Assembly (NCBI GenBank): GCA_902702965.1
Contig: CACRXP010000140.1
Location: forward strand, 995,450 to 1,059,449
Source of the DNA: Spirometra erinaceieuropaei
Taxonomy: Eukaryota; Platyhelminthes; Cestoda; Diphyllobothriidea; Diphyllobothriidae
DNA: 64,000 nt
Direction: 5' to 3'
In this document: positions 44,476 to 57,394 of the stretch, piece after piece
How the letters are laid out: each line of letters starts with the position of its first letter
Position numbering within the stretch: the first letter of the stretch is position 1
Notes under the pieces: generated by a model
Told to the model about the DNA's origin: nothing
What the model saw: the letters and a program-made list of their open reading frames with translations, nothing else
The model's database searches: none
Made by a program: the position numbers and the translations under genes

Positions 44476-45596
44476 AAAACAACCTTTCTGGCTGTGATTA
44501 TATGTGGACGACTAGTGTGTAAGTGCTCATTCATATTGTCCGCATCCTTAGAACGTCTTTTAATGAAAAGAAAAGCAGAATGACCGTTAACGCTTGTCTA
44601 TTGATCGTGATCACTAGGAAGCGATGATTGTAAAAGGCGCTGATTAAAATATAATCGGCTTCGAGGGTTCCATTTCTAAACAGTTTGAAGGACATTTAAA
44701 CTGCGGAGTCGAAAAACAGGTATTTTAAGATAAGATGACACATCTATTGAGTCTGACCCCGCAACACTTAAAAGTAATTTTAAGTTGAAAAGAATACGAA
44801 CAAAAACAAGCAGACTGTAGGGACCAGTTTCGACTTATTAGCCATCATTATACAATCATGCCCGATTTCAGATTTTGGAACGCCGGGAATTCCAGCTCAG
44901 AATCCTTGACACTTGAGTCCAGTATTCTTGAACACTCAGGCACGGACCCGTTTTCCTGTCGGTTGCGATTGCTATTGCAATCACGGGTCGGGTTACGGGA
45001 CATACTCGTCCCGTTACGCTCAGATGCTCGACCCACTCTCCCTTGCGTTTTGCGGTACTCATTTTTAGCATATGTTTTATGGTCGCTCTGTGAGTTTAGT
45101 CCGAGTTTCATGGCACAAGAGGACTGGTGTATCCAATAACTCGATCGGCCAACGCAGTTTCAATACAATACGGAATTGCTCATAAAGCCGAATCCCATGA
45201 GAACGTTTTAACAAACCCTAATAATTGGACAGTATATTCCAGCTATTTCTTTTTATCTTGTGGCAACAAACCAGATGCAATTGCTTTGATCTCATAAATT
45301 AGCATTTTTGCTAATAGCATATATGTTGACTGTGAAATTCTTGACTACGCACTCGACTTAGATGACCGGCTCAAGCTGTCGACTGCTGCATAAAAAGCAG
45401 GAGAAAATGAAGTCGACTAACGAAGACGCATTCACGCCGGGGGTCCACCCCCATGACAAATTAACGCATTATTCACTAGAATAAATTTGAAGCGCCTGAT
45501 TTAATCACGACGCGTCAGGAGCCGTGGCTGACTGTCGGATGGAGGTCCGCAAGTCTTTATGACATTCTCTTTTATGAGTAGTTTGAGTTGCCTTGG
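44476..45596. other. unassigned DNA
   Basis: Two long frames overlap on opposite strands at 44848-45139. Neither has a recognised domain and at least one must be a shadow. No exon signals were identified. Confidence 0.35.
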
Positions 45597-46597
45597 TATA
45601 CGGTAGATGTGCTAACTCATGAAATGTCAACCAAAATTTAGAAATGCGTTCTCGTTTCGAAAAGATAAATTAAATAGTGTTGTAAAACTAATCATGATGC
45701 TGCATAAATCTATAATGCTCCAGCTACCTCAGGGTGTCGGCTTTCGAAAGAACTCATTTTCGGCTGCATGCAAGATCTATATTCTGCAAAAAATGACTAC
45801 TTACGTAGTATGCAAATTTCTCGTTGATTTTCGATGCCCTTGAAAATCCAATTATATTTCATGGAAAACATACATAAGAATATTTATTCTTTTACTTTTT
45901 CGGAAGAAAATCACGTCTTCTTCCAATTTCATACTCAAAAGAAGAGTATAATTCAGCTTTAAAAAACTTTTCTAATTCCTGAATTATTTTGAACCCGACC
46001 TGCTGTTACACTTGCGTTCAAGGTTTCAAAACTACAAGCTGTATATTTTCCGTGTACGGAAAACCATGCATTTCTCTACGGTGTTAAGAGGAGACTATAT
46101 GAGCTTCATAAAAGTAAGCAGTGTATTTGAGCAATATTGTTAACTTGACAAGCCACATTCGTAAATGCAGATACATGTTGTTTCATGAACGGCTATTTAA
46201 CGGTATTAAAAAATCTCACAAATAGAAACTTCTTTAAAACCGAAGTATACTCTTTTTTGAATTTTAAATTGGATGAAGACGTGATTTTCTACCGAATAAG
46301 TAAAAGAATGAATATTTTTATGCATGCTTTCCATGAAATATAATTGAGTTTTCAAGGGCATCGAAAATCAATGAGAAAGTTGCATACTACATAAGTAGTC
46401 ATTTTTTGCAGAGTACAGATCTTGCATGCAGTCGAAAATAAATTCTTTCGAAAGCCGGCACCCTGAGGTAGCTGGATCATTATAAATTTATGCTGCATCA
46501 TGATTAGTTTTACAACACTACTTAATTTATCTTTTCGAAATGAGAACGCATTTCGAAATTTTGGTTGACATTTCATGAGTTAGCACATCTATTGTAA
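45597..46597. repeat. FB1 foldback element (complete, best arms of its subfamily)
   Basis: Left end TACGGTAGATGTGCTAACTC; right end GAGTTAGCACATCTATTGTA. The arms mirror each other for about 380 bases. Because of this, two 74-codon frames, 45619-45843 (plus) and 46352-46576 (minus), encode almost the same peptide (both begin MKCQPKFRNAFSFRKDKL). That is a by-product of the palindrome, since no other FB1 copy keeps the frame. The centre has the conserved CCGACCTGCTG block. Confidence 0.9.
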
Positions 46598-46849
46598 CAG
46601 GTGAGCAACCGGTAGTGTATGAGACGTGAAAGGGGCCATTTAGCTTCATCGAGCACTGAGCCCAGGCCAACCTCCCGTTGGTTGAACATTATCTTGCTAT
46701 TGACTGAAGTTTGAATGGTAAATTAGAAGTGCGGTAGATGATGCGAAAGTCAGTGTCACTGCGATTTAGTCCACATGCAGGTCACCAGTACCCACTCCGT
46801 GGACGTCACTACATGCCACCACCAATTGGTGATCTCAGGCTTTTGCGCT

Positions 46850-47611
46850 GACTAAAGTTTTAAACAGCTGTGGACAGCAGAAATAAGAATATCCCTAAAT
46901 CGTTCTGCTCGGGGTTCAAGTACACAAATTGTCTTATCCAAATCTGTAGGACTGTACACATTTTAGTGTGATAGTAATTTCATCAAAAAACTGTCGTATA
47001 AATAATGTCTTAGTGATATTGTTTGAATTAGAAAGGGAACATGGCAAAACATTTGGTTAAAATGTTTCAAAATTACGACCTCCAGACTTTTGTTTTACCC
47101 AAACAAATCAATACTGGCTGAATATTCATCTTCTGTGAAGTCAGTAGCAGATGAGTTTAACCGGCGCTTTATCCATGTCTAGATGGGAGTCCTTATTTGA
47201 ATTCAATTGGACTAAAGCGTTGGACAGTTGGAGATAGCAGCAGTAGGAATATTCTTAAAGCGTTCTGTTTGAGGTCCAAGTATACCAAATTGTTTGGTCA
47301 ATATTTGGAGAACTGTGCAAAAATCGATTCGGGTTTTTGTATGACAAACACACTTTATTGTGTTAGGAATTTCACTGAAGAACTGCCGTCGTGTCACTGT
47401 TAGAAGTTAGAAGAAATACTTTGCAAAATATTGGGTCGAAAGTGTTTTAAAATCACATTTATTTGCTCTATTACACGACCACCCGACTTTTGTTTTGCTC
47501 TGACGATTTAACGCTGGCTGAATATTCTTATTCTGTGAAGTGCGTAGCAGATGAGTTTAACCGGCGCTTTATCCAAGTCTGGATGATAGTCCTCGTTTAA
47601 ATTCAATTGGA
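46850..47611 (+). repeat. two-copy tandem repeat, units about 360 and 402 bp
   Basis: GACTAAAGTTTTAAACAGCT at 46850 recurs as GACTAAAGCGTTGGACAGTT at 47210. ATGAGTTTAACCGGCGCTTT occurs identically at 47151 and 47551. The second unit has about 40 extra bases in its middle. Divergence is roughly 20-25 percent in the first part and lower near the shared 3' block. No coding function is evident. Confidence 0.8.
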
Positions 47612-50600
47612 CTAAATTCAGAGTCCATATTAGACTAATTCTCTGGGCAGTGTACGCGCTTAGTATATGCCGCTCAAACGCATATTGCATCTTAGCGGGT
47701 CAGCAGTGGACTTTGTTAGAAAAATCGTCTTCTTTTTATCATGGAAGCAGACCCTTGCAGGATGCAAGAGCTCCCCAGGTCAACATTACCACCACTACTA
47801 CTACTGATACTATTACTACTATCATTAGCCCAATCCAATCGCCTACTCGAAGTATCTAGCTCTTGACGGAGGACGAGCCGAGAAAAATGCGAACCGTACG
47901 GACCATCAAAATGTAATTTATTCTTATCTGAGAATATCTATTACAAGTGATTAGTCAGGTTAGGGGACCGTTAGCGTAGAATCTAATTTTTTTCGGCATA
48001 CCTTCTCCACGCTGAGAGTTTTAAGTGTTTCGACTTCAACTGTGCTGCGAACTGTTGCTTTTGAAAACCCTTGTGCGCTTGAGACGGCCTGCAGAATTGC
48101 TTCTTGCGTGAACTAGATGTCACGCTGCTCCTTTTGGCTGAAGTGCGTGGCTTCTACACTTTCTGGGCCATCCCATCTTACGACAGCTTTTACAAATGCG
48201 ACAGAGTTATTCATTAGGGTTCTTCATCTTGTGGTTCACTGAACACAATGCTGAAATTTTGCCTATTCCTAAATCAGCCAGTTACATCCTTCTACACACC
48301 CCCAAAAGTAAAAGAAATAACTCATAATGACAATCATTAAAATAAACTGGTTTGGGGATCCCAATCCGTAAGTTGTCGTGATTTTATTGATTACTGATAA
48401 TGAAAACAATTTTGTGGACATAACCCAATAATTACAATTTTGCAGACTCTAAGTCAATGGGCGCCAATACGCTGTCATATAGTACGTGGCTAAATTATTC
48501 CGGAACAGCCGTCTATCGATGTTATTGATTGATATTAAGCTAAACCGCTTCTTATCGACATATTTTCTCACAGACAGACGTCATGTTTTGATTTGAACAC
48601 AAAAATCCACTAAGTGGAAGTTTTTAATGAACAGTATAGTCACATACTTGTACAACACATTATATTCATTGCAAGAAATATTTCTTAAGTAACTGTTGGG
48701 ATATCTAAAATGCTTAGAGTAAATAACCTACTGTCTAAGCTTAGTCTGCCATAGTTTTAGTCGTCTTCTTAACAAAAGCATACAAAATATGAAAAGGAAA
48801 GGCCGGATAATTTTTAAACACGTAGAGTACCTTTTTAGGTTTACGTAAACTCGGTAAGGAGCAACTCTTTTTTCGAAGTAAAACTAATATAATCGAATCA
48901 AAAAGGTGTTTATAGACACCATAGCACTGTTTTTTTTCATATTTGGACGCAAACAAAGGCAAATTCCAAAAAAGGATAAGCCCTTATTTAGAAACAATCG
49001 ATGCATTTTCAGATATACGCTTAAGAGGCACTTGTCAAATAGACTATGGCTTTAGTTAAACGTAAGAGGTACATTTTGCTCGTTTATTAGAAACTACATG
49101 CCCAATAAAAAGGCAAATATCAAAATGTTTATTTTGCAGGTGTAAACTCATTTTATTGAGTACCGAATATCAAGATAACGTTTATTTGTACAAAAGAACC
49201 TATTCAGAAATGTAAAAATTGTACATTCGGTTTTTCAACCAGTCATTTTGCTTTTCTTTGCAAAGCTCGTGTAAAAAGTTAATGTATCAAAACAATTATA
49301 ATGTATTAAAAAATGCGCAATTTTTGTATTCGTCTTATGGAATGTTTACAAATTTTTTATTGCTAAAGCAAATTTTCTGACATTATTTTGTGCACCATAA
49401 TGAACACTACCAAAGCAAGCCCTCTGCTGGCAGCGAAAGAGAGGGCAAATTCACTCTCGACAACCAAACCCCCTGAGAATTGGTCGCAGGCCAATTAAAA
49501 CTTAATGATGGCAGTTAAAACCCCTCGCAGTGAAGAAGTATGAAATATATTTTATCCTGAAACAGAGTTCATAAGTATCTGTTGAAAAACTGTTGAATAT
49601 TGTTGAGCATCGAGTATGTCTGGCCAGAGAGTCTCGCGAAATTTGATAAAATTGGAATGATGGGCATTCTGTAGGCCGCTACGAGCAGAACCGTTATTCC
49701 TAGGAAATTTATTTTAAAAATATACTGTCAAGATGTTTTTATTATCCTGTTGAATGCGTACTGGTGTTTCTCTAGGGAACAAACACCGTTCGACAATGTT
49801 ACCCCTCTGTCAATTGACATTGCTTAAAATAGAAAGCCCTGTAAGAGCAATATTTCCTAATTTTATTTGGAAGCTGGTGATGAAATTCAGCATCAGAATC
49901 TTTTGTTGTACTCTCGCTGTTCTTCTGTTTCTTTAAAAAAATATAAAGTTGGTCAAAAATTGTAAATATTTTATTTTGGCTGTAAAACCGTTTGCAGTCA
50001 TAAGTTTTAAGGCCAAAGGACGAACTAAAATGGTTTTCTGTTTGCGAATTAATATTACCCGAGCATGAGTTTCAAAACTTTTGCTATCAACATGGACTCC
50101 AAACAGTGTTCGGCCAAAGTCAACGATGATGAGAGACTACATAGATTAATGCTGATGTACTCTCGCGTAGTTAGACGTGCTCAGGTAGGCCAAGATAGGC
50201 TAATTACTTATACAACTACCAGACGTGCATCTTTTGTAACTGAGCTGATCTATATTCAAATTATTCTTTACAGAGAAGCTGTGCTTCTCGGGCAAACGAT
50301 GACTGTTCTCGTAACCTATTTTTCTCCATCAAGAGGTCAGAAAGAATCATTACTAAAATTTGACCGTTTTCAGGCGCTGATATATACGTCATGACGTGGG
50401 AGGTTTATAAACAGCTAAGCAGTTCCAATGGGTTATTTACTTCCACAATAAAATGTGGCTCAGCGGTTATTGAATTTAGACAGCGGAAAGGCTGCTTTCT
50501 GGATATTTATGCGAAAGATCTATTTTCCAGGACTAACTGTTCTCATTTATGGAGATAAATAATGTGTTTCTGGCCTCTGCTGTTCACTTCCTTTCTAACA

Positions 50601-52750
50601 TCAGTTATCAGGCCCACCATGGCTTCCCATAAAAAGGCAACGTACGGTTACTAACTTCAATTTGATTGTGTTGACCAATTTAATTGTCACTGATAACATT
50701 CTGTCATTACTTCTATATCTGCTAGAAGGGTAATGTCAGTTACATGTGGCATATTCATTACAGGATAGAGCAAACGGAGAAACATGCGTTTAATTGGTCG
50801 CGGTACTAGGATTTTCACAGATTAACTTACCCCAAGGAACAAACTCAGCCAACAAATGAATTTGGCCTGTTTATTTCCTGACCTAAAGTCGTGATCGCTA
50901 GCGACCAGGAGCAAACGCTAAATGGTATAAATCGCAAAAGTGGGTTCATTAAATAGGCAGTATTTTTGACACGTAGGAACATGCGATTACATTTTTCTTA
51001 GCACTTCAGACTTTTTGAAAACACTTTGCTTCTTTGGCACTTTCAGGTCGCTCTTGCTACGTTTGCGGCAAACTAGGCAATGAGAAGCGAAAATCTAGCT
51101 AAGGTCACGACTGTAAAGATCTATTAGTAGGGCTGTGAGAATGAACAACTTTTAGGAGAACCGGTGAATATGTCTGAGTACCTAGGTGTTCTGACTATTT
51201 TTTAAAGTGTACGGAAAACAACGAAAATTAAAAAGTGATCACGCTTGTGCCATAGAAGCAACTGTACCGAGACTTTCTGTAATAAACATGAGGAATAAAT
51301 GCTTAGAGTCCAATGTTCTGAGGTGTGCCTAGAGCGATTATCTGACCGCAAAACTTCGCTGTCCAGTTCTTTCCGAGGCAAAACAAAAACTAAACTGTAC
51401 CTGACCTGAATTTTGGAAAGTGTATACACATGTCAGAAATGTCTCAGAAGCCGTCAGCCGCCTCCCCCCACGCCACTCAAACTCGCAGTTTTAACCAAAC
51501 TGACGACGATTCTTGGGCGCGAAACGATGAAGCCCTCCCCCCTGCCACAGCAGGAAATCTGTTAAGTCCTTTGCCGAAAATGGTGTAGTTGAAAAAAAGA
51601 AACTACGTCTGAGAAGCTCTAGCAGCTGGCAGAACATAGCTAAGACTCCGAAGCAGTGACATCAACCCTCACGTCACGCCTCATGCGACGAAACATGATT
51701 ACACTGACGACGGGATGAACATTTTGCAACAGGAGACAATTGTGTAAGTCGCGAGCGCTTGGATCATGTGTCACCAGCCTCCAGTTCTCCGATGCGGAGA
51801 GTGGTTTCATCACTCTACTGAGTGCTCGTCTCTGGTGCGTGAAGCAGTTACTGACGCGTGGAAAATGACCACAAATTTCAGTGACGACCAAATGTCTCGA
51901 CAACTACTGTGCTAATTACGAATAACGGTGATGAAATCGCAACCAGTGACGTCTTGTCTGACTGCGGTCAGGCAATCGACCCACTGAGTAGGAACATCTG
52001 CAATGAATTTGGGAGCTGTTGATGTCATCAGCTAAGCGATATTAAAATAAGCACGTCCTTTAAACACCAGTTGCACAGTGCAGCCGACGTCATATTTTAA
52101 GGCGAAATCTGAGCTGTCGGATTGACATAATGTTGCGCTGTTGATTACGTCTTCCCGTAAACTACTTTCTCGAACGTTTTTTGGTGCACATTAGAGAAAA
52201 TAGCAGCAGGTAGTAATTATTCCTTTTACAAGTAATTGTTTAATTGAGTCAATGTAAGCAGTAGGCTCGTCAAAATAAGTTCATTAGAAATTAAACAATA
52301 TGTATTAAGAGGATAAATTCAAAAAATCAAATGGGTTTTTGAAAAGTTTCGAGGTCTGTGTGAAAAGCGACGGCAAGTTTTGAAAATAAATAACCAAATT
52401 ATTAAACTTAATTCCTGCGGGTAGTCAGGTGCAGACTCGCGATTTTTTGGGTGGCAGTCGCTGTGATATGCCCCCTTAATTTAAGTGCAAACATAATTGA
52501 AAACGTTTGTTTTTTTGTGATACTTTTCTATGTAAAGTGTTTGCAAGTTGGCCAAATGCCCTTTGAGAATTTTGATTAAATTTGATTTCGTAGGAAACAA
52601 AAATTTGTAAGCTATTTAATTTTTTCGTCAGAATTATTTGCCTGTCCTGATGGCATTCGCAAGAGAGGAAGAGTTAAAACAAATTAAATAAAACAAGATA
52701 AAACTGGAGTTCATATACCAGAAAACCGACGAGAAAGACTAGGGGACCCA
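47612..52750. other. 5.1 kb without a recognised gene
   Basis: It has a short ACT/ATT triplet tract at 47784-47828. Domain-free frames include 50065-50394 (plus, 109 codons, the longest) and 51640-51903 (minus). AT content is high at 48.3-50 kb and lower at 51.4-52.1 kb. None of the window's repeat families was recognised. Confidence 0.4.
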
Positions 52751-52780
52751 CTGATGAGTCGAGCACCTCGAAACCACGTC
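52751..52780 (+). ncRNA. isolated hammerhead-like core
   Basis: CTGATGAG is followed by TCGAGCACCTCGA, a perfect 5-bp stem with a 3-base loop, then AACCACGTC. With the expected CG restored before AAC this would be the Schistosoma-type layout CUGAUGAG - stem II - GAAAC - short stem III - GUC. As it stands the 3' side of stem II and the GAAA box share bases. The flanks (GGGACCCA and AAACAAGATC) do not pair, so stem I is not supported. Confidence 0.4.
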
Positions 52781-52954
52781 AAACAAGATCGGCAAAACAT
52801 GCGTGCCTGGACTTTTAGCTAGTATCTGTGTTGTCAGTATGGAAAACAATTACATAAAGAACATCATGCTTGACCATGAAATTATCATTGATCATGAGGT
52901 AAAATACATCCATAAAACAAAACCTTTCCTATTATTTGAGCATCAGCAAAACCA

Positions 52955-53956
52955 CTTACAGTAGATGCGCTAACTCATGAAATGTCAACTGAAATTCCCA
53001 AATAAGTTTTCGACTCAAAAAGATTAGTAAAGTACGATTGTAGTATTTAGTACCGTGCTACACAATCTCAAGATCATTTAGTTACTACATGATGCCGGCT
53101 TTTCAATGAGCGTCGTTCCGGTTGACCGCATAAACTACACAATGCAAGAATGACTACATAAGTATCGTGAATCACTCTCATTGATTTCCGATGTCCTTAT
53201 AAATTCATATATATTTCTTACGAAACGTGAATATAAATATTCATGCGATTATCCCTTTGGAATAAAATAACGTCATCTGTAAATTTTACGTCTTAATAAA
53301 GTGTTTAATTCAATTTCAAGAAACATTTTTAATTCCCGAATACTATTGAACCCGACCTGCTGCTACATTCGCACTCAGGGTGCTCAAACTACAAGTTGTT
53401 TATTTTTCATGTACCAAAAAGCATACACCTCTGTATGGTATAATGAGGCGATTATATAAAGCTCCTAAAATGTTACAGTGGATTCAAGCCATATTGTAAT
53501 TTTTTTAAAAGCAATATTAGTAAATGCAGATGCGCGATGTTTTGTGAACGGACAGTTCACGGTTTTAAAAGGTCTCATGACTGTAAACGTTTTTAAAACC
53601 GAATAACACACTTCTTTAAGACGCAACATTTAAAAATGACATACTTTTATTCTTAGAGAATGATGGAATAAATCTTCCTATTAATGTTTTTTACGAAATG
53701 TATGCAAATTTATAAGGGCATCGAAAATCAGTGAGAACGATTCACACTACTTATGTAGTCATTCTTGTATGGTGTAGATTTTGCAGGCGGCTGGACAGAA
53801 GTCCATTGAAAAGCCGAAATCTCAAAGTAGCTGAAATATCTTGAGATTATGTAGCATGATACTTAATACCACAACCCTTCTTAAGAAGTTTTTTCGAATC
53901 GCAACGCATTTCAAAAGATCGGTTGTTATTTCATGAGATAGCACATTTTCTGTACA
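52955..53956. repeat. FB1 foldback element (complete)
   Basis: Left end ACTTACAGTAGATGCGCTAA; right end TTTCATGAGATAGCACATTT then TCTGTACA. The centre contains GAACCCGACCTGCTGCTACA. The last 200 bases of the right arm belong to a 544-bp unit that is duplicated immediately downstream. Confidence 0.85.
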
Positions 53957-54830
53957 TGGCGAAAATATCGCAACGAAACGGATCGATTTAGCGGTGATGG
54001 GGACAATAGGAACATCATTCATTAAAATTTACGTAACAAGCCATCCACATATAACTAATTTTACCAGTGCCTGTTTTCCCCCTGACACTGACTGTAGTTC
54101 TGATGCTTCACTGCCTCGTTGGCTCTCCAGAAACCCGAGCTACAGCATAATTATCTACTTGCCTGCATATCCTTGTTGATTACCAAAACAGAAATTTAAA
54201 TTAACAAGTTTGAGCTGAGTTTATCGAAAGCAGGCATATGCTTGCCAAACTGTGTTTAAAATACTTCACTAGGAATTTTTGCAACTTTGAAGTCATATAT
54301 TCATTCTTGCATAGTGTAGTTTTTGCAAGCGGCTCAAAAGAAATTTGTTAAAGAGTCGGCATTTCGAAGTAACTGAATTATACTCAGATTGTGTAGTACG
54401 AAAATTAATACTACAACTGTACTTAAGTAATTTTTGTCGCGCCGGAAACGCATTTCAGAATTTCGGTTAACATTTCATGAGATAGCACATTTGCTGTATA
54501 TAGCCAAAAGATGGCGACGAAGCGGATCGATTTGGCGATGATGAAGACAATAGGAACAGCTCTGTTGACAATCCACCCACGTATAATTACTTTTCCCAGT
54601 GCCCGCTTTCACCGAACGCTGAATGTAATTTTGGTGGTTCACTCTCCCGTTGGCTTCCCAAAAACACAAGCTACAGCATAATTATCTACTCGCCTCCATC
54701 TCTTTATTTATTACTTCAACAGCAATTTAAAATTACAAGTCTGGCAGAATTTATCGAAAGCATACATATGCCTGCTAAACTGTCCTTAAGCGTCCTCATT
54801 AGGAATTTTCGCAACCTGTAAATCAATCTC
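53752..54830 (+). repeat. 544-bp tandem duplication covering an FB1 end
   Basis: The blocks TCATTCTTG-AT-GTGTAG, GAGATAGCACATTT (53935 and 54479), ATAATTATCTACT and GAATTT/GAGTTT-ATCGAAAGCA recur at a constant offset of 544. Each unit consists of about 200 bases of FB1 right arm plus about 340 bases of flanking DNA. The copies are diverged, so the event is not recent. The TTTATCGAAAGC end is also seen at 18470 and 19715. Confidence 0.85.
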
Positions 54831-57179
54831 TGAGTGGTTGGACGCTCGTAGCAGACAGAAACGGAAAAGCACACTCTGAAGAAGTAGTCACTCAGTCAGG
54901 TTTCCTGAAATTGACGGGTTTTGATTACCGCATGAATTTAAACTGATGCTATAAAATGAATGCATGGTTTGTCAATTTAAAATAACCCAGGCGCTGAGAT
55001 TACTGTTTTGAATTGATGATTTAAACTGGGTGCTTATTTTCGTTTAATGCCATTCTTATCAACAGATGTTTTAAATTAGTTCTTGGTTAACCTGTTTTCT
55101 TAAAATTTACGAACTAAATGTTATGATACTGTATAAAGTGGATAGAGATAGCCTCAAATAACCCCCAAAATACAATTCTTTTGATCATAAAACCATCATC
55201 TGGTGCAGCATAAGCTTTTATTAAGACTAAAAGAAGGCAACCGGCTTTGATGAGCCTTGCAGGTCCTGCGAATTAAACAGGAAATGCAGCTGTTTCACCT
55301 GTACTGATTGAATACGTCAGCAGGGCTGATATACTGACCCGATACCGATATTATCTGCACAGAGGTTTGTGCCCAGACTGTTTTTTCTTTCCTCTCCCCT
55401 CAGGGACTCCGTTTGCTTCCGATTCCCTCCTTGTTGTCCGGGTGACTTGCGCTGACAGCAGAGCGGAGTTACTGGAGGAAGCGTGTTGGTTAGTTGTCAT
55501 CCGTGTTTCGATTCTCCGCTCGCGTGACGGCAGTCTTAGTGAGAAGAATAGTGACCTCCGAACTTCCAATAAACCTCGACTTTATAATAAGCAATTAGAA
55601 GTTAAGCAACTTTGCGACCATTTTTCCATTGTTTTAGTTTGTCTCTGCAAGTATCCACGGTTGGCGTTTTCAGCAGGCAATGACGCGGCTTTTGTAGTCG
55701 TCTGCCACCACTGTACGAGCTGCAAGAAGAATTCGAGGTTCATAGAGAGAAATTTACCTGATACTGTGGTTTTCATTTTGTCCACCATTTCCATAAACCT
55801 CTCAAGTCCCCGTCACTTTGGACAAGTCGATCTGGTGCACGACTGGACCAAAGGGAAAACATTAATTGCTAAATGTCGTCCTCGTATCAGCAGTTTTATT
55901 ACAACCGAACCTAATACTCTGAAATTATGATTGATAATTTAACTGTCTTGGCGTTTGGAAGATATGTTTTCTTTCTTCGTTTTATCGCTGTGCGAGTTCA
56001 GAAAATGTTCGACCCCAGTTGCGGTATCAGTTTTGTCCACTATCCACGCATGAAACGCTTATGATTAAACATAGACGTTTCCGTCCGTTGCTCGCGACTA
56101 CCCATACCAATATGCAATTCCTATTTATGGCACTCTCATTTTCAGGCCATCTCTAAATGACACTAGAAAATCTGGGAAAAATTTGTCCGATGAGCTCTAA
56201 TCTAAGATTTATCAATTAATGACGTACTGGGCCTAGGGCGTAAGAGAGTTCTTATATGTGTAACGGTGACGGTAATGCGGTCAGGGTATTTCCTGCTTAA
56301 TGTGGTTTATGACGAACCTTGTGTAGCGACCCACTGAAGTCTGTTGAATAACGCTCAATGGTGCGCAACGCAGCTAAATTAACAAAACTAAATAGGCGGC
56401 TCAGATGCGCAAAAACAGATGAGCAACTGGTGGCTGTACCAAATACCGCAGCCTTCAACGAATATTGAAGACATTAGGCGTACACGTGACCTTCTAGGGA
56501 CGACTGTCTCAGACCAAAACGGTTCAAAAACAGAACGACTCAAATCTGACCCATAGTTTTCAGATGTCTACTCCGTTTGCAAATATACTGAGCTTCCTCA
56601 AAATGAGAAGTCCTGCATACAATGGCCAGTACGAGATGGCCTAATGGGATTTAGGAAAAAACATACCGGCAGACCGAACAACTTCTGCAGGGATTAACCA
56701 CCCACCCCAGGAGTGATGACTAATAAGGAAAACAGCTTTTAAATCCGTCGAGCAGAAGGTCGAAAGAGCAAAAAATGGGAAAATTGGTCAGCCGGCCAGC
56801 TTTGCAGTTGCTTGAACTTCTATTCGACTTTATGCGCTTGGCGAGCTCTTTTTTCTTCCATAGCAACCATTTCAAAACGCTCAACGTCTCTAATACGAAT
56901 TCTATGTGAACATCAAATCAAATTTACAGCAGCATCGTAATTTGAAACGTGTTAGCAGTGACTGCTGCGAAACGTCCCATGGAAAGATCCAAAAAACTAA
57001 CTGCAATACATAAGTTGGTCTTCGGAAAACCCCTAGTAAACCAGTGCATATATATGGGGAAGGACTGCAAGTAAAACATGTGCACGATAAGACGGATCTA
57101 TTAGAAATCCTTTTTTTCATTCAAGGAATATAGAGGGAAACAAGAGGCAGCGAGAATTTGGAAGAGTCCTAAAAGGGCA
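54831..57179. other. unassigned DNA with a long open frame
   Basis: The plus frame 55367-55930 (187 codons) is the second longest on the track-independent reading, but it shows no domain. Opposite frames at 55351-55569 and 55582-55794 overlap it. The GC-rich part 55380-55560 could be an exon or a repeat; which strand, if any, codes cannot be decided here. Confidence 0.3.
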
Positions 57180-57380
57180 TGTGGTTAAAGGGCCTTTGAT
57201 TATGGTAAATGCGAAGCTTGCACGAGGTCATTCGGCGGTTTGCGTAGCCTGATCGCCGTCGATTCGGGCGCTGCCGGCAGACTCTGACGCAGCGGATTAG
57301 GGTAGTTCGGTGACTAGAATCAGCAATGTATGCGAGAATGGCGTTGCCTATGCTCGTAACTTCGCCTTTTCCCAACCAAG
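57180..57380 (-). pseudogene. retroelement C-terminal fragment (family E), copy 4
   Basis: The minus strand reads LGKGEVTSIGNAILAYIADS then a frame change, compared with LGKGETRSISSATLAHVVDS at 18.9 kb. It ends within 20 bases of the PLE-D terminal region. Confidence 0.55.
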
Positions 57381-57394
57381 CAGTGAGGTATTCA

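Noticed and set aside
45619..46576. Two nearly identical 74-codon ORFs on opposite strands
   Set aside because: They are the same DNA read from the two arms of the FB1 palindrome, and the other FB1 copies do not keep the frame.
55367..55930. 187-codon ORF as a gene
   Set aside because: No domain, opposite-strand frames overlap it, and no splice or start context decides the strand. It is left as an unassigned stretch.
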